The notes under the pieces: model-generated
What the model saw: only the letters and a program-made list of their open reading frames with translations
Database searches by the model: none
Told to the model about the DNA's origin: nothing
Position numbers and translations under genes: made by a program
Source: Chloroflexota bacterium
GTDB lineage: Bacteria > Chloroflexota > Anaerolineae > UBA4142
Assembly: GCA_016223105.1 (NCBI GenBank)
Contig: JACRPR010000065.1
Span: 1 to 39,817, forward strand
Reading direction: 5' to 3'
Length of the DNA stretch: 39,817 nt
Shown here: positions 1-6,621 of the stretch, in pieces
Numbering within the stretch: the first letter of the stretch is position 1
How the letters are laid out: each line of letters begins with the position of its first letter

Positions 1-85
1 AGCGTCGAATCCAGTAGATCAACAATTGGCGCGAATTTTTTCAGTACGCACCAACAAAAAAATCTGAAATCCAAAATGGTGTAAG

Positions 86-1774
86 ATGCCCAATCCAACT
101 CGCTTTTTTATCACGCATTCGTGGAACGACATTACGTTCGCAAAAAAATTGTGCGACGATTTGCACGCGAGCGGCTTGGACGGTTTTCTCGACGAGCGTT
201 CGATTCGCCCGGGCGAAAGCATTCCGTCGCGCATCGAGCGCGGCTTGGAAGACTGCGATGTGTACATCCCGATTCTTTCGCCCGCCGCGCTTGCATCGCC
301 CTGGTGCGATTGGGAAATTGATATCGCGATCACACTCAGCCGCGACGCGACGCGCAACGAACGCCCGCGCATAATGCCGGTGATTGCGGAAAAATGTCGC
401 GTGCCATCGCGCTTGCGCCATTTGCTGTACGTGGATTTCGGGAATTGGCGTGATGAGCAAATTTATCACCACGCGTTAAATGTGGTGCTGGTCAACGGGT
501 TCGGCGTGCGCGCCAAGCCGATGCCGCCGGTTTATGCGCCATCGCCGTACTCTGTTCCGGCGCAAACACCATCGCTTCCGAACTGGCTTGTCCCGGTTGG
601 CGTAGTCGGCGTGGGAGTTATGCTGTTGTGCATCTTGATTGCGCTTGGCGTGAATAGTTTTTTGAATAGTCCCACCCCAACGCCAACCCAGGTTAGCGCG
701 CGCGCGCCGACTGTTCCCGCGCCGAGTCCACTGCCCCAGCCGACCGCGACACCGCGCGTAACTGCCACCCCGCGCGATGGCGACACGCGCGCGTTTCTGC
801 CCGATAATGCGCCGATGATGTTTGTGTCCGCCGGCGATTTCAAAATGGGAAGCGATGACGCGGACAAGGACGCGGCAAGCGACGAGAAACCACAACACAC
901 GGTTTACCTCGACGCGTTTTGGATGGACAAGTTTGAGGTAACGAACGCGCTGTACAAAAAATGTGTGGACGCCGGGAAATGTTCACGTCCAAGCGATACA
1001 AAATCGTACACACGCAGTTCGTACTTTGGCAACGCGCAGTTTGATAATTATCCGGTGATATACGTGAACTGGGATCAAGCCAAGACGTACTGCGAATGGG
1101 CAGGCAAACGTTTGCCGACTGAAGCCGAGTGGGAAAAAGCCGCGCGCGGTACGGATGGCAGAATTTATCCCTGGGTTGGCGCGTTCGACGGAACACGATT
1201 AAATTTCTGCGACAAGAATTGTGAATTCAGTTGGAAGGACAATAATTATGATGATGGATACGCGGATACATCACCGGTGGGAAATTATTCGCGCGGCGCG
1301 GGTCCGTATGGTATAATGGATCTTGCCGGGAATGTGTGGGAATGGGTTGCGGATTGGTACGATGAAAAATATTATGCGACTTCACCGCGCAACAATCCAA
1401 CGGGGCCGAGTTCCGGATCTTCGCGCGGTCTGCGCGGCGGCTCGTGGTACAACGGGCAACAGGACACGCGCACGGCGTACCGCCTCAGGTACGGCATAAC
1501 GTACTCGGGCTACGATGCTGGCTTTCGTTGTGCGAGGGGGCATTATTTGGCATTTGCATCGGTAGACGGACGCCGTTCCGTCTTGTTGTGGCGCGTGATG
1601 AACCGGGACGGAACGGCGTCCGTCGGCTACAATGTTCTTGGATTATGGATATGGGCAAAACTTTCAAACATCTCTATCCCGAAATCACATCCTTTGGAAA
1701 TTTGTACGAGTCATTTCACCGCGCGCGGCGGAATGGCAAACGCAAACAGCCGGAGGTCGCGACGTTCGAACTGA
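86..1774 (+). CDS. TIR - transmembrane - FGE/C-type-lectin protein, DGR target (variable protein)
   Basis: This 562-residue protein is the diversified target of the retroelement that follows. Residues 5-130 form a TIR domain (FFITHSW start; S71-x-W-C-x-x-E77, where E77 fits the catalytic glutamate of NAD-cleaving TIRs). Residues 168-190 are a hydrophobic membrane segment, preceded by R142/K144 and followed by a Pro/Thr-rich linker (195-230). Residues 238-484 are an FGE-sulfatase/C-type-lectin fold (FxMGSDD, PTEAEWEKAARG, GNVWEWVADWY, RGGSW, GFRCA). The last 38 residues of that fold (447-484) are the VR. The N-in/C-out orientation would place the variable domain outside the cell; this is inferred from charge bias. 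Known FGE-type DGR targets end just after GFRCA, but this frame runs 78 more residues and overlaps the RT start by 130 nt. The start ATG has only a weak ribosome site. Confidence 0.9.
   Translation: MPNPTRFFITHSWNDITFAKKLCDDLHASGLDGFLDERSIRPGESIPSRIERGLEDCDVYIPILSPAALASPWCDWEIDIAITLSRDATRNERPRIMPVIAEKCRVPSRLRHLLYVDFGNWRDEQIYHHALNVVLVNGFGVRAKPMPPVYAPSPYSVPAQTPSLPNWLVPVGVVGVGVMLLCILIALGVNSFLNSPTPTPTQVSARAPTVPAPSPLPQPTATPRVTATPRDGDTRAFLPDNAPMMFVSAGDFKMGSDDADKDAASDEKPQHTVYLDAFWMDKFEVTNALYKKCVDAGKCSRPSDTKSYTRSSYFGNAQFDNYPVIYVNWDQAKTYCEWAGKRLPTEAEWEKAARGTDGRIYPWVGAFDGTRLNFCDKNCEFSWKDNNYDDGYADTSPVGNYSRGAGPYGIMDLAGNVWEWVADWYDEKYYATSPRNNPTGPSSGSSRGLRGGSWYNGQQDTRTAYRLRYGITYSGYDAGFRCARGHYLAFASVDGRRSVLLWRVMNRDGTASVGYNVLGLWIWAKLSNISIPKSHPLEICTSHFTARGGMANANSRRSRRSN
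1426..1536 (+). repeat. DGR variable repeat (VR)
   Basis: This 111-bp segment aligns without gaps to the TR at 3113-3223. The 15 mismatches are at 1448, 1455, 1456, 1463, 1478, 1484, 1485, 1490, 1494, 1502, 1505, 1508, 1509, 1511 and 1514. Each lies opposite a template A: seven became T, seven G and one C. The final 22 bp (1515-1536) are identical to TR and act as the likely initiation-of-mutagenic-homing site. Similarity stops abruptly at 1537. Twelve of about 36 encoded residues differ from the template, mostly template Asn turned into Tyr, Asp, Gly or Leu. Confidence 0.96.
1565..1624. other. 18-bp perfect inverted repeat just downstream of VR (candidate DGR target hairpin/cruciform)
   Basis: The arms at 1565-1582 and 1607-1624 are perfectly complementary over 18 bp with a 24-nt loop. 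The structure begins 28 bp after the VR ends and stops 20 bp before the RT start codon. Hairpins or cruciforms just 3' of the VR are known to promote retrohoming in several DGRs, which makes that the first reading. A role as attenuator between target and RT, or a stray palindromic repeat, is also possible; the stem is longer than the short stems described for phage DGRs. Confidence 0.7.
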
Positions 1775-2838
1775 ACAGCGAAGACGAATTGTTCCGTTTG
1801 CAAACGGAACTGCGCGATAAAACATATCGCCCCGGCGCGTACCGGCATTTTTACATTTACGAACGCAAACGCCGCAAAATCAGCGCGGCGCCATTTCGCG
1901 ATCGCGTCGTGCATCACGCGCTTTGCAAGGTCATCGAACCGATTTTTGAAAAGCGCTTCATTGACGATTCGTACGCGTGCCGCAAAGAAAAAGGCACGCA
2001 CCGCGCGATTGAACGCGCGCAGGAATTTGCGCGCACGCGGCGGTATCTGTTGCAGTGCGATGTGCGCCAATTTTTTCCGAGCATTGATCACGCGGTATTG
2101 CGCGGCTTGCTCGCGCGCTCCATTGCCGACGCCGATACGCTGTGGCTGATTGACCAGGTTCTCACCTCCGGCGCGGACGCGCTGACCGACGAGTACGCGC
2201 TCGAATATTTTCCCGGCGATGATCTCTTCGCGGCAAATCGTCCGCGCGGTTTGCCGATTGGAAATCTCACCAGCCAATTCTGGGCGAACGTGTACTTGAA
2301 CGAACTCGATTATTTCGTCAAACACGAATTGCGCTGTCACTGCTACGTCCGCTACGCCGATGACTTTGTTTTATTTCACGACGACAAATCCATCTTGCGC
2401 GCGTGGCGCGCGCAAATCATCGTGTTTCTCGAAATCTTGCGTTTGCGCCTGCACGAAGAACGCGCGGTTGCATCGCGCACGCACGACGGATTCGACTTTC
2501 TCGGCTTTCGCGTTCTGCCGCATTATTTACGTTTGCGTAAAGCCAACGCGCGCGCGTTCGCGCGGCGCTTGGTCGCGCTGATGGAGCAGTCCGCGCGCGG
2601 CGAACTGACGTTGGACGACATCACGCCGCGCGTCCGCAGTTGGATCGCGCACGCGGAATTTGGCAACACCTATCGTTTGCGCCAGCAGATTTTTCGGCGC
2701 GCGTTTTTCCCAGGAGGCGGAGATGCTCAACTCGCCGGTGATCGTCAAAACGTTCGATCTGATCGCGTGGCTGATGCCGCGCACGCAGAAATTTCCCAAG
2801 AGCCAACGCTTTGTGATGGCGAAACGCGTCGAGGATAG
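1645..2838 (+). CDS. DGR reverse transcriptase
   Basis: This is the error-prone reverse transcriptase that copies the TR RNA into adenine-mutagenised cDNA. It shows the catalytic motif A aspartate (CDVRQFF, D139), the polymerase box YADD (237-240), and the DGR hallmark motif LPIGNLTSQ (203-211), where group II intron RTs have QGxxxSP. There is no maturase or endonuclease domain. Two start codons are possible, ATG 1645 or ATG 1651; the frame is open further upstream through the VR, but that reads the VR in a wrong frame. The core ends near RRAFF (about residue 358), after which about 40 residues run on and overlap avd by 116 nt. That tail may be real or may reflect a lost stop. The order is target-RT-avd-TR. 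Confidence 0.95.
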   Translation: MDMGKTFKHLYPEITSFGNLYESFHRARRNGKRKQPEVATFELNSEDELFRLQTELRDKTYRPGAYRHFYIYERKRRKISAAPFRDRVVHHALCKVIEPIFEKRFIDDSYACRKEKGTHRAIERAQEFARTRRYLLQCDVRQFFPSIDHAVLRGLLARSIADADTLWLIDQVLTSGADALTDEYALEYFPGDDLFAANRPRGLPIGNLTSQFWANVYLNELDYFVKHELRCHCYVRYADDFVLFHDDKSILRAWRAQIIVFLEILRLRLHEERAVASRTHDGFDFLGFRVLPHYLRLRKANARAFARRLVALMEQSARGELTLDDITPRVRSWIAHAEFGNTYRLRQQIFRRAFFPGGGDAQLAGDRQNVRSDRVADAAHAEISQEPTLCDGETRRG

Positions 2839-3064
2839 CGCGCTCGATGTGTACGCGCATCTCATCGCGGCGAGCAAACGCAAAGGCGCGGCGCGTGTCG
2901 CGGCATTGGCGGACGCGGATGTGGAGCTGGAAAAACTGCGCGCGTTCGTCCGGCTCTGCCGTGAGTTTCAATTGTTGAACTTGAAGCAACACGAACATAT
3001 CGCGCGGCAACTCTCCGAGGTGGGTAATTTGCTTGGTGCGTGGATCAAAAAACCGGACGCGTAG
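2723..3064 (+). CDS. avd: DGR accessory variability protein, four-helix bundle
   Basis: This 113-residue, helix-rich, basic protein has the usual Avd layout: a first helix with FDLIAWLMPRTQKFPKSQRF, then amphipathic helices ending HIARQLSEVGNLLGAWIKK. Avd proteins form pentameric barrels that bind the RT and TR RNA and are needed for cDNA synthesis. ATG 2723 is chosen because AGGAGG lies five bases upstream (2712-2717). The gene starts inside the 3' end of the RT frame, so the two are probably translationally coupled. Its TAG stop is the first part of a palindromic repeat (3061-3088), and the TR follows 49 bp later. Confidence 0.92.
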   Translation: MLNSPVIVKTFDLIAWLMPRTQKFPKSQRFVMAKRVEDSALDVYAHLIAASKRKGAARVAALADADVELEKLRAFVRLCREFQLLNLKQHEHIARQLSEVGNLLGAWIKKPDA

Positions 3065-3088
3065 AGACGTTGCACGCAACGTCTCTAC
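3061..3088. repeat. REP-like palindrome at the avd stop codon
   Basis: A perfect 13-bp inverted repeat (3061-3073 and 3076-3088, beginning GTAGAGACG) overlaps the avd stop codon. From memory, this palindrome resembles a dispersed repeat of cyanobacterial and Chloroflexota genomes. It lies between avd and TR, so it would fold at the 5' side of the template RNA or limit transcription into it. Confidence 0.75.
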
Positions 3089-3112
3089 GCGTTCGCAAGG
3101 GCAACGGTCGTT

Positions 3113-3223
3113 CGGTCTGCGCGGCGGCTCGTGGAACAACGAACAACAGAACACGCGCACGGCGAACCGCAACAGGAACGACATAACGAACACGAACAAC
3201 AATGCTGGCTTTCGTTGTGCGAG
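3113..3223 (+). repeat. DGR template repeat (TR)
   Basis: This is the invariant donor for VR mutagenesis. It holds 34 adenines in 111 bp, many in AAC codons, so the matching frame would read as an Asn-rich version of the VR (SWNNEQQNTRTANRN...). AAC-rich templates maximise amino-acid diversity without creating stops, a known DGR trait. The segment is not expected to be translated; its transcript primes and templates the mutagenic cDNA. Confidence 0.96.
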
Positions 3224-3411
3224 CGATTCCCCAGATTCGCTAAAATGTCGTGTGTTCGTAGGGGAACACGCGATTCCGGCGGAGGTGTTGTTGGGGAACC
3301 CCAGACTGCTTGTCCTGGTTCAAGTCGAGTGCTTGAACCGAAAACGTCGAGACCCGGCGCGAGGTAGTAGACGCGTGTCGAATCTTCGCGTCGGGTCGTC
3401 TTTCCACCGGC
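3224..3411 (+). ncRNA. Candidate structured spacer RNA downstream of TR
   Basis: No convincing gene lies in this stretch. It contains an 8-bp hairpin (3317-3324 with 3332-3339, 7-nt loop) and further GC-rich complementary pieces. In characterised DGRs a spacer 3' of TR is part of the RNA that RT and Avd bind for priming. Position alone suggests the same role here; no family motif was recognised. Confidence 0.35.
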
Positions 3412-3440
3412 TTGGCGAGCCGCGCGGAATGTTGTATAGT
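3412..3440 (+). promoter_or_regulatory. Putative sigma70-type promoter for the antitoxin gene
   Basis: TTGGCG (3412-3417) and TATAGT (3435-3440) are separated by 17 bp. An imperfect palindrome of the form AAATG-N5-CATTT (3450-3464) lies at the expected start of transcription and could be an operator for the ribbon-helix-helix protein encoded next. Confidence 0.4.
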
Positions 3441-3502
3441 GTGGCGAGCAAATGCACAGCATTTCAGTTGATGCGGATTTATCAAAAGATAGGAGAATCA
3501 AA

Positions 3503-3787
3503 ATGGCTGAACGACGGTATCGCACCAATATCGTGTTAGAACCAAAACAACGGCGCACGCTGACTCAATTAGCGGATCGCGAGGGGCGCGCGGTTGCCGA
3601 TGTTTTGCGCCAAGTTGTTCGTTTGGGTTTGGTTCAAATGCAAAGCCAAACCCAGCGTCCTCAACGCGCGCTCGAACGGTTGGCGCGACTGCGCGCGCGG
3701 GTGTATCGCGAACACGGGTTGTATCCCGGCAATCTGCTGGCAGAAACGCGAAGCGAACGTGAACGGCAAATCGCGAATATGTTATGA
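3503..3787 (+). CDS. Ribbon-helix-helix (CopG/VapB-like) antitoxin, orphan
   Basis: This 94-residue basic protein begins ERRYRTNIVLEPKQRRTLTQLADREGRAVADVLRQVV, a typical ribbon-helix-helix DNA-binding unit, followed by an Arg-rich helix and a C-terminal toxin-contact-like tail. AGGAGA at 3491-3496 supports ATG 3503. Its TGA stop overlaps an ATG in the ATGA manner usual for antitoxin-toxin pairs, but the downstream toxin is reduced to a nine-codon stub. The gene is therefore probably a left-over antitoxin. Similar proteins can also be free regulators. Confidence 0.75.
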   Translation: MAERRYRTNIVLEPKQRRTLTQLADREGRAVADVLRQVVRLGLVQMQSQTQRPQRALERLARLRARVYREHGLYPGNLLAETRSERERQIANML

Positions 3788-3813
3788 AAATCATCGTGGC
3801 TCTCAATCTCTGA
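3784..3813 (+). pseudogene. 5' stub of a PIN/VapC-type toxin gene
   Basis: ATG 3784 overlaps the antitoxin stop and opens MKIIVA, the usual beginning of PIN-domain toxins, then hits TGA after nine codons. The sequence from about 3801 is a tandem CTCAATCTCT-type repeat that runs to the next gene. A deletion joining repeat DNA to the toxin start explains this; the identification rests on only six residues and the overlap geometry. Confidence 0.45.
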
Positions 3814-3849
3814 ATCTCTCAATCTCTAATCTCCAATCCCCAATCCCCA
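3801..3849. repeat. Short tandem-text repeat (CTCAATCTCTGAATC type)
   Basis: Degenerate units of CTCAATCTCT, CTAATCTCC and CAATCCC fill the whole gap between the toxin stub and the EamA gene. An antisense relative (GATTCAGAGATTAGAGATTGG) lies at 25759-25783, upstream of lysA. Confidence 0.7.
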
Positions 3850-4737
3850 ATGCGTCCCTATCTCATTCTCCTCCTCGGCATTCTCGCCGTCTCGTCCGCC
3901 GCGATTTTGATTTCGTTCGCGCGCGCGGAAGGAATGCCGGCGGTTACGATTGCCGCGTTGCGACTCACACTCGCGTCGGTCGCGCTCGCGCCGTTCGCGA
4001 TCACGCGCGCGCACAGCGAGTGGCGCGCGTTATCGCGGCGCGATCTCGCGCTCGCGATTTTATCCGGCATTTTTCTCGCGTTGCATTTCGCGTTTTGGAT
4101 CTCGTCGCTCGATTATACCTCGGTGATGAGTTCGGTCGTGTTCGTCAGCACGAATCCACTTTTTGTTGGACTCGCGTCTGTCCTGGTTTTGCGCGAATCG
4201 CTCACGCGCGGCACGATTGCCGGGATCGCGGTTGCGGCAATCGGCGGCGCGATCATCGGCTGGAACGATCTGCGCGGCGCGGGCGCGGAATCACTGCAAG
4301 GCGATTTGCTCGCGCTTGCCGGCGCGGTAACGGTGTCCGGCTATTTGTTGATCGGACGACGACTGCGAAAACATTTGTCGCTGATCGCGTACATCGGTTT
4401 GGTGTACTCGACCGCCGCGATCTTTTTGCTCGCGCTTGCGTTTGTGATGAACGCGAGTTTGTTCGGCTATTCGTGGCAAGCATACGCGCTGATCGCACTG
4501 CTCGCCGCGGGACCGCAGTTGATCGGACACACGTCGTACAACTGGGCGCTGAAATATCTGTCCGCGACATTTATCACGGTAACACTTCTCGCGGAACCAA
4601 TCGGCGCGACGCTTCTCGCGATCCCACTGCTCAATCAAAATCCCGATCCAATCCAGTTGCTCGGCGGCGCGTTGATCCTGGTTGGCATTTATCTCGCCGC
4701 GCGCGAAGAAAGTCAAACAGTTAACAGTGAACAGTGA
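3850..4737 (+). CDS. EamA-family (DMT superfamily) transporter
   Basis: This 295-residue inner-membrane protein has about ten hydrophobic helices and two internally similar EamA halves (first half ending near GGAIIGW, second near GGALILVGIYLAAR). The family exports small metabolites, but the substrate cannot be read from sequence. Length matches the family. ATG 3850 follows repeat DNA with no clear ribosome site. The last eight residues (SQTVNSEQ) and the TGA stop come from the CAGTTAACAGTGAACAG palindrome at 4718-4769. Confidence 0.88.
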   Translation: MRPYLILLLGILAVSSAAILISFARAEGMPAVTIAALRLTLASVALAPFAITRAHSEWRALSRRDLALAILSGIFLALHFAFWISSLDYTSVMSSVVFVSTNPLFVGLASVLVLRESLTRGTIAGIAVAAIGGAIIGWNDLRGAGAESLQGDLLALAGAVTVSGYLLIGRRLRKHLSLIAYIGLVYSTAAIFLLALAFVMNASLFGYSWQAYALIALLAAGPQLIGHTSYNWALKYLSATFITVTLLAEPIGATLLAIPLLNQNPDPIQLLGGALILVGIYLAAREESQTVNSEQ

Positions 4738-4769
4738 ACAGTTGACTGTTCACTGTTCACTGTTAACTG
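4718..4769. repeat. Perfect 25-bp palindrome of CAGTGAACAG units
   Basis: The arms at 4718-4742 and 4745-4769 are exactly complementary with a 2-nt centre. It supplies the EamA stop and could terminate transcription. A related element lies at 9854-9919. Confidence 0.9.
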
Positions 4770-4785
4770 CTCACTAATAACTGAT

Positions 4786-5427
4786 ATGCTACGCTACATT
4801 CTTTTCGATCTCGACGATACACTCTACCCGACTTCCGCCGGACTGATGGACGAGATCAGTCAACGGATGAACGAGTTTATGATCACGCGGCTCGATGTGC
4901 CCGCGCATGATGTCGCGCGCCAACGCAAAGATTACTGGGAACGGTACGGCACAACTTTGCGCGGGTTGTACATCGAACGCCACATTGATCCGCAAGCGTT
5001 TTTGAATTTTGTTCACGATGTCGCGATTACGAAATACTTGGGCGCGGACGCGCGGCTCGATCAAATGCTCGCGCAGATCGCGCAAACGAAAAGTGTGTTC
5101 ACAAACGCGCCCGGCGATTACGCGCGTCGCGTGCTGGATGCGCTCGGCGTCGCGCATCACTTTGAAAAAATTTTCGACATCAATTTTATCGAGTACCAAA
5201 GCAAGCCGAACGCGTTTGCATACGATAAAGTTTTGTCCGCTCTGCCGGTGCGCGCGAACGAGTGCGTGATGATTGACGATACGCCGCGCAATCTCGCGCC
5301 CGCGCAAAAACTGGGCATGAAAACGATTTTGCTCAATCGCGAAAATCATCGCACGCTGCCGAGTGGTGTGGATGCAATCGCGCAAACGATTTACGATGTC
5401 GCTCAAGTGGTTCAAGACCTGGACTAG
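4786..5427 (+). CDS. HAD-superfamily phosphatase (pyrimidine 5'-nucleotidase-like)
   Basis: The 213-residue cytosolic protein has the HAD motifs: DLDDTLYP with nucleophile D8 and acid/base D10, a TNA motif II, SKPNAFAYDKVL for motif III lysine, and MIDDTPRNL for motif IV. The LDDTLYP start and length match the HAD-IA variant 3 group that includes SDT1-like pyrimidine 5'-nucleotidases; other phosphomonoester substrates are possible. ATG 4786 follows the palindromic repeat and has no strong ribosome site. Its 3' end overlaps the MFS gene by 32 nt, suggesting coupled translation. Confidence 0.82.
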   Translation: MLRYILFDLDDTLYPTSAGLMDEISQRMNEFMITRLDVPAHDVARQRKDYWERYGTTLRGLYIERHIDPQAFLNFVHDVAITKYLGADARLDQMLAQIAQTKSVFTNAPGDYARRVLDALGVAHHFEKIFDINFIEYQSKPNAFAYDKVLSALPVRANECVMIDDTPRNLAPAQKLGMKTILLNRENHRTLPSGVDAIAQTIYDVAQVVQDLD

Positions 5428-6598
5428 ATTTTTTCCGGTCGCGATCCTCGCGCTGTACGGCGTCGAACTGCTTGACGAATTTGTGTACGGCTTGGGCGGC
5501 GCGGTCATTCCAAAAATTCGCAATGATCTCGCGCTGACGTACACGCAAATCGGTTTGCTCACGACGATCCCAGGTCTCGTCGGCATCGTCGCCGATCCGC
5601 TGATCGGCTTGCTCGCGGACACGCGCTATCGCCGCGTGATCGCGCTCGGCGGAATCAGCGCAACCGCGCTCGGCTTGTGGCTCACCGGCATCGCGCCAAC
5701 GTTCGCGATTCTTTTGATCGCGTTCAGCATTTTGTTCATCGCCAGCACTGCGTACGTCAATCTCGCGGAAGCGACATTGGTGGATCGCGATCCGAATCGC
5801 GCAGAGCAAACGATGGCGCGCTGGACGGTGCTGGGGTACATCGGCGCAATCGTTGCACCGTTGAGCGTTACCGCGCTGTTCGCGTTCGACCAGGATTGGC
5901 GCGGCGTGTACATCGCGGCGGGGTTTGTCGCGATGCTGTACGCGATTTTGCTCGCGCGGCAACGCTTTGATCTGCACGCCGGCGCAGAGCACGCGATCGC
6001 GCCGCGCAAAATTTTGCGCGATCTGCTCGCGGCATTGCGAACGCCGGAACTCGTGCGCTGGATCGTGTTGACCGAGTGCGCGGATTTACTGCTCGACAAA
6101 TTGTTCGAAGTCACCGCGCTCTATTTTCACGATGTCGCCGGCGTCGAACTCGCGATGGCGAGCGGCGCGGTCGCGGTGATGACGATTGCCGGGTTGATCG
6201 GCACGCTCGCGCTCGTGCCTGCGCTCGAAAAAATCAACAGCGTGCGCGTCCTGCGCGTGACCGCGATCATCGCGCTGATCGTTTTCGTCGCGTTCTTGCT
6301 CATTCCGAATGTCTGGATTAAATTCGCGTTGATCGCGATGCTCAGTTTTTGCACATCGTCCTGGTTTCCGATTTTGCGCGGCAAAACATTCGCGATTTTG
6401 CCTGGACAATCGGGCCTTGTGATCGCGATCACGTCGGTCGGCAACGTGTCGAGCATTTTCGTGCCGTTCATTCTCGGTAGTATCGCGGACGCGCTCGGTC
6501 TGCAATCGGCAATGTGGTTGCTCGCGCTCGGTCCGATCGCGTTGTTGATCGGATTACCTCGCAAACGCGCGACAGAAATCGAACATCGAAAATCATAA
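5396..6598 (+). CDS. Major facilitator superfamily transporter
   Basis: This protein of 400 residues has about twelve hydrophobic segments. The loop after helix 2 (PLIGLLADTRYRR) fits the MFS motif A region (GxLaDrxGrr). Substrate is unknown. ATG 5396 is preferred over an in-frame ATG at 5363 because it starts just before the first membrane segment; it lies within the 3' end of the phosphatase gene. The 3' end is followed by a short ATCGAAAATC text repeat and then the M55 peptidase. Confidence 0.85.
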   Translation: MSLKWFKTWTRFFPVAILALYGVELLDEFVYGLGGAVIPKIRNDLALTYTQIGLLTTIPGLVGIVADPLIGLLADTRYRRVIALGGISATALGLWLTGIAPTFAILLIAFSILFIASTAYVNLAEATLVDRDPNRAEQTMARWTVLGYIGAIVAPLSVTALFAFDQDWRGVYIAAGFVAMLYAILLARQRFDLHAGAEHAIAPRKILRDLLAALRTPELVRWIVLTECADLLLDKLFEVTALYFHDVAGVELAMASGAVAVMTIAGLIGTLALVPALEKINSVRVLRVTAIIALIVFVAFLLIPNVWIKFALIAMLSFCTSSWFPILRGKTFAILPGQSGLVIAITSVGNVSSIFVPFILGSIADALGLQSAMWLLALGPIALLIGLPRKRATEIEHRKS

Positions 6599-6621
6599 AT
6601 CGAAAATTATGTGGAGGTGCG

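Noticed and set aside
1310-1318. TATAAT-like box inside the DGR target gene
   Set aside because: It lies within the conserved FGE coding region (GIMDLAGNVWEW) with no suitable -35 box, so it is coding coincidence.
3033-3539. Open frame of 168 codons that reads the TR in the VR-like frame
   Set aside because: It begins inside avd, crosses a palindrome and TR, and ends beyond the start of the next gene. DGR templates are not expected to be translated, and no ribosome site supports it.
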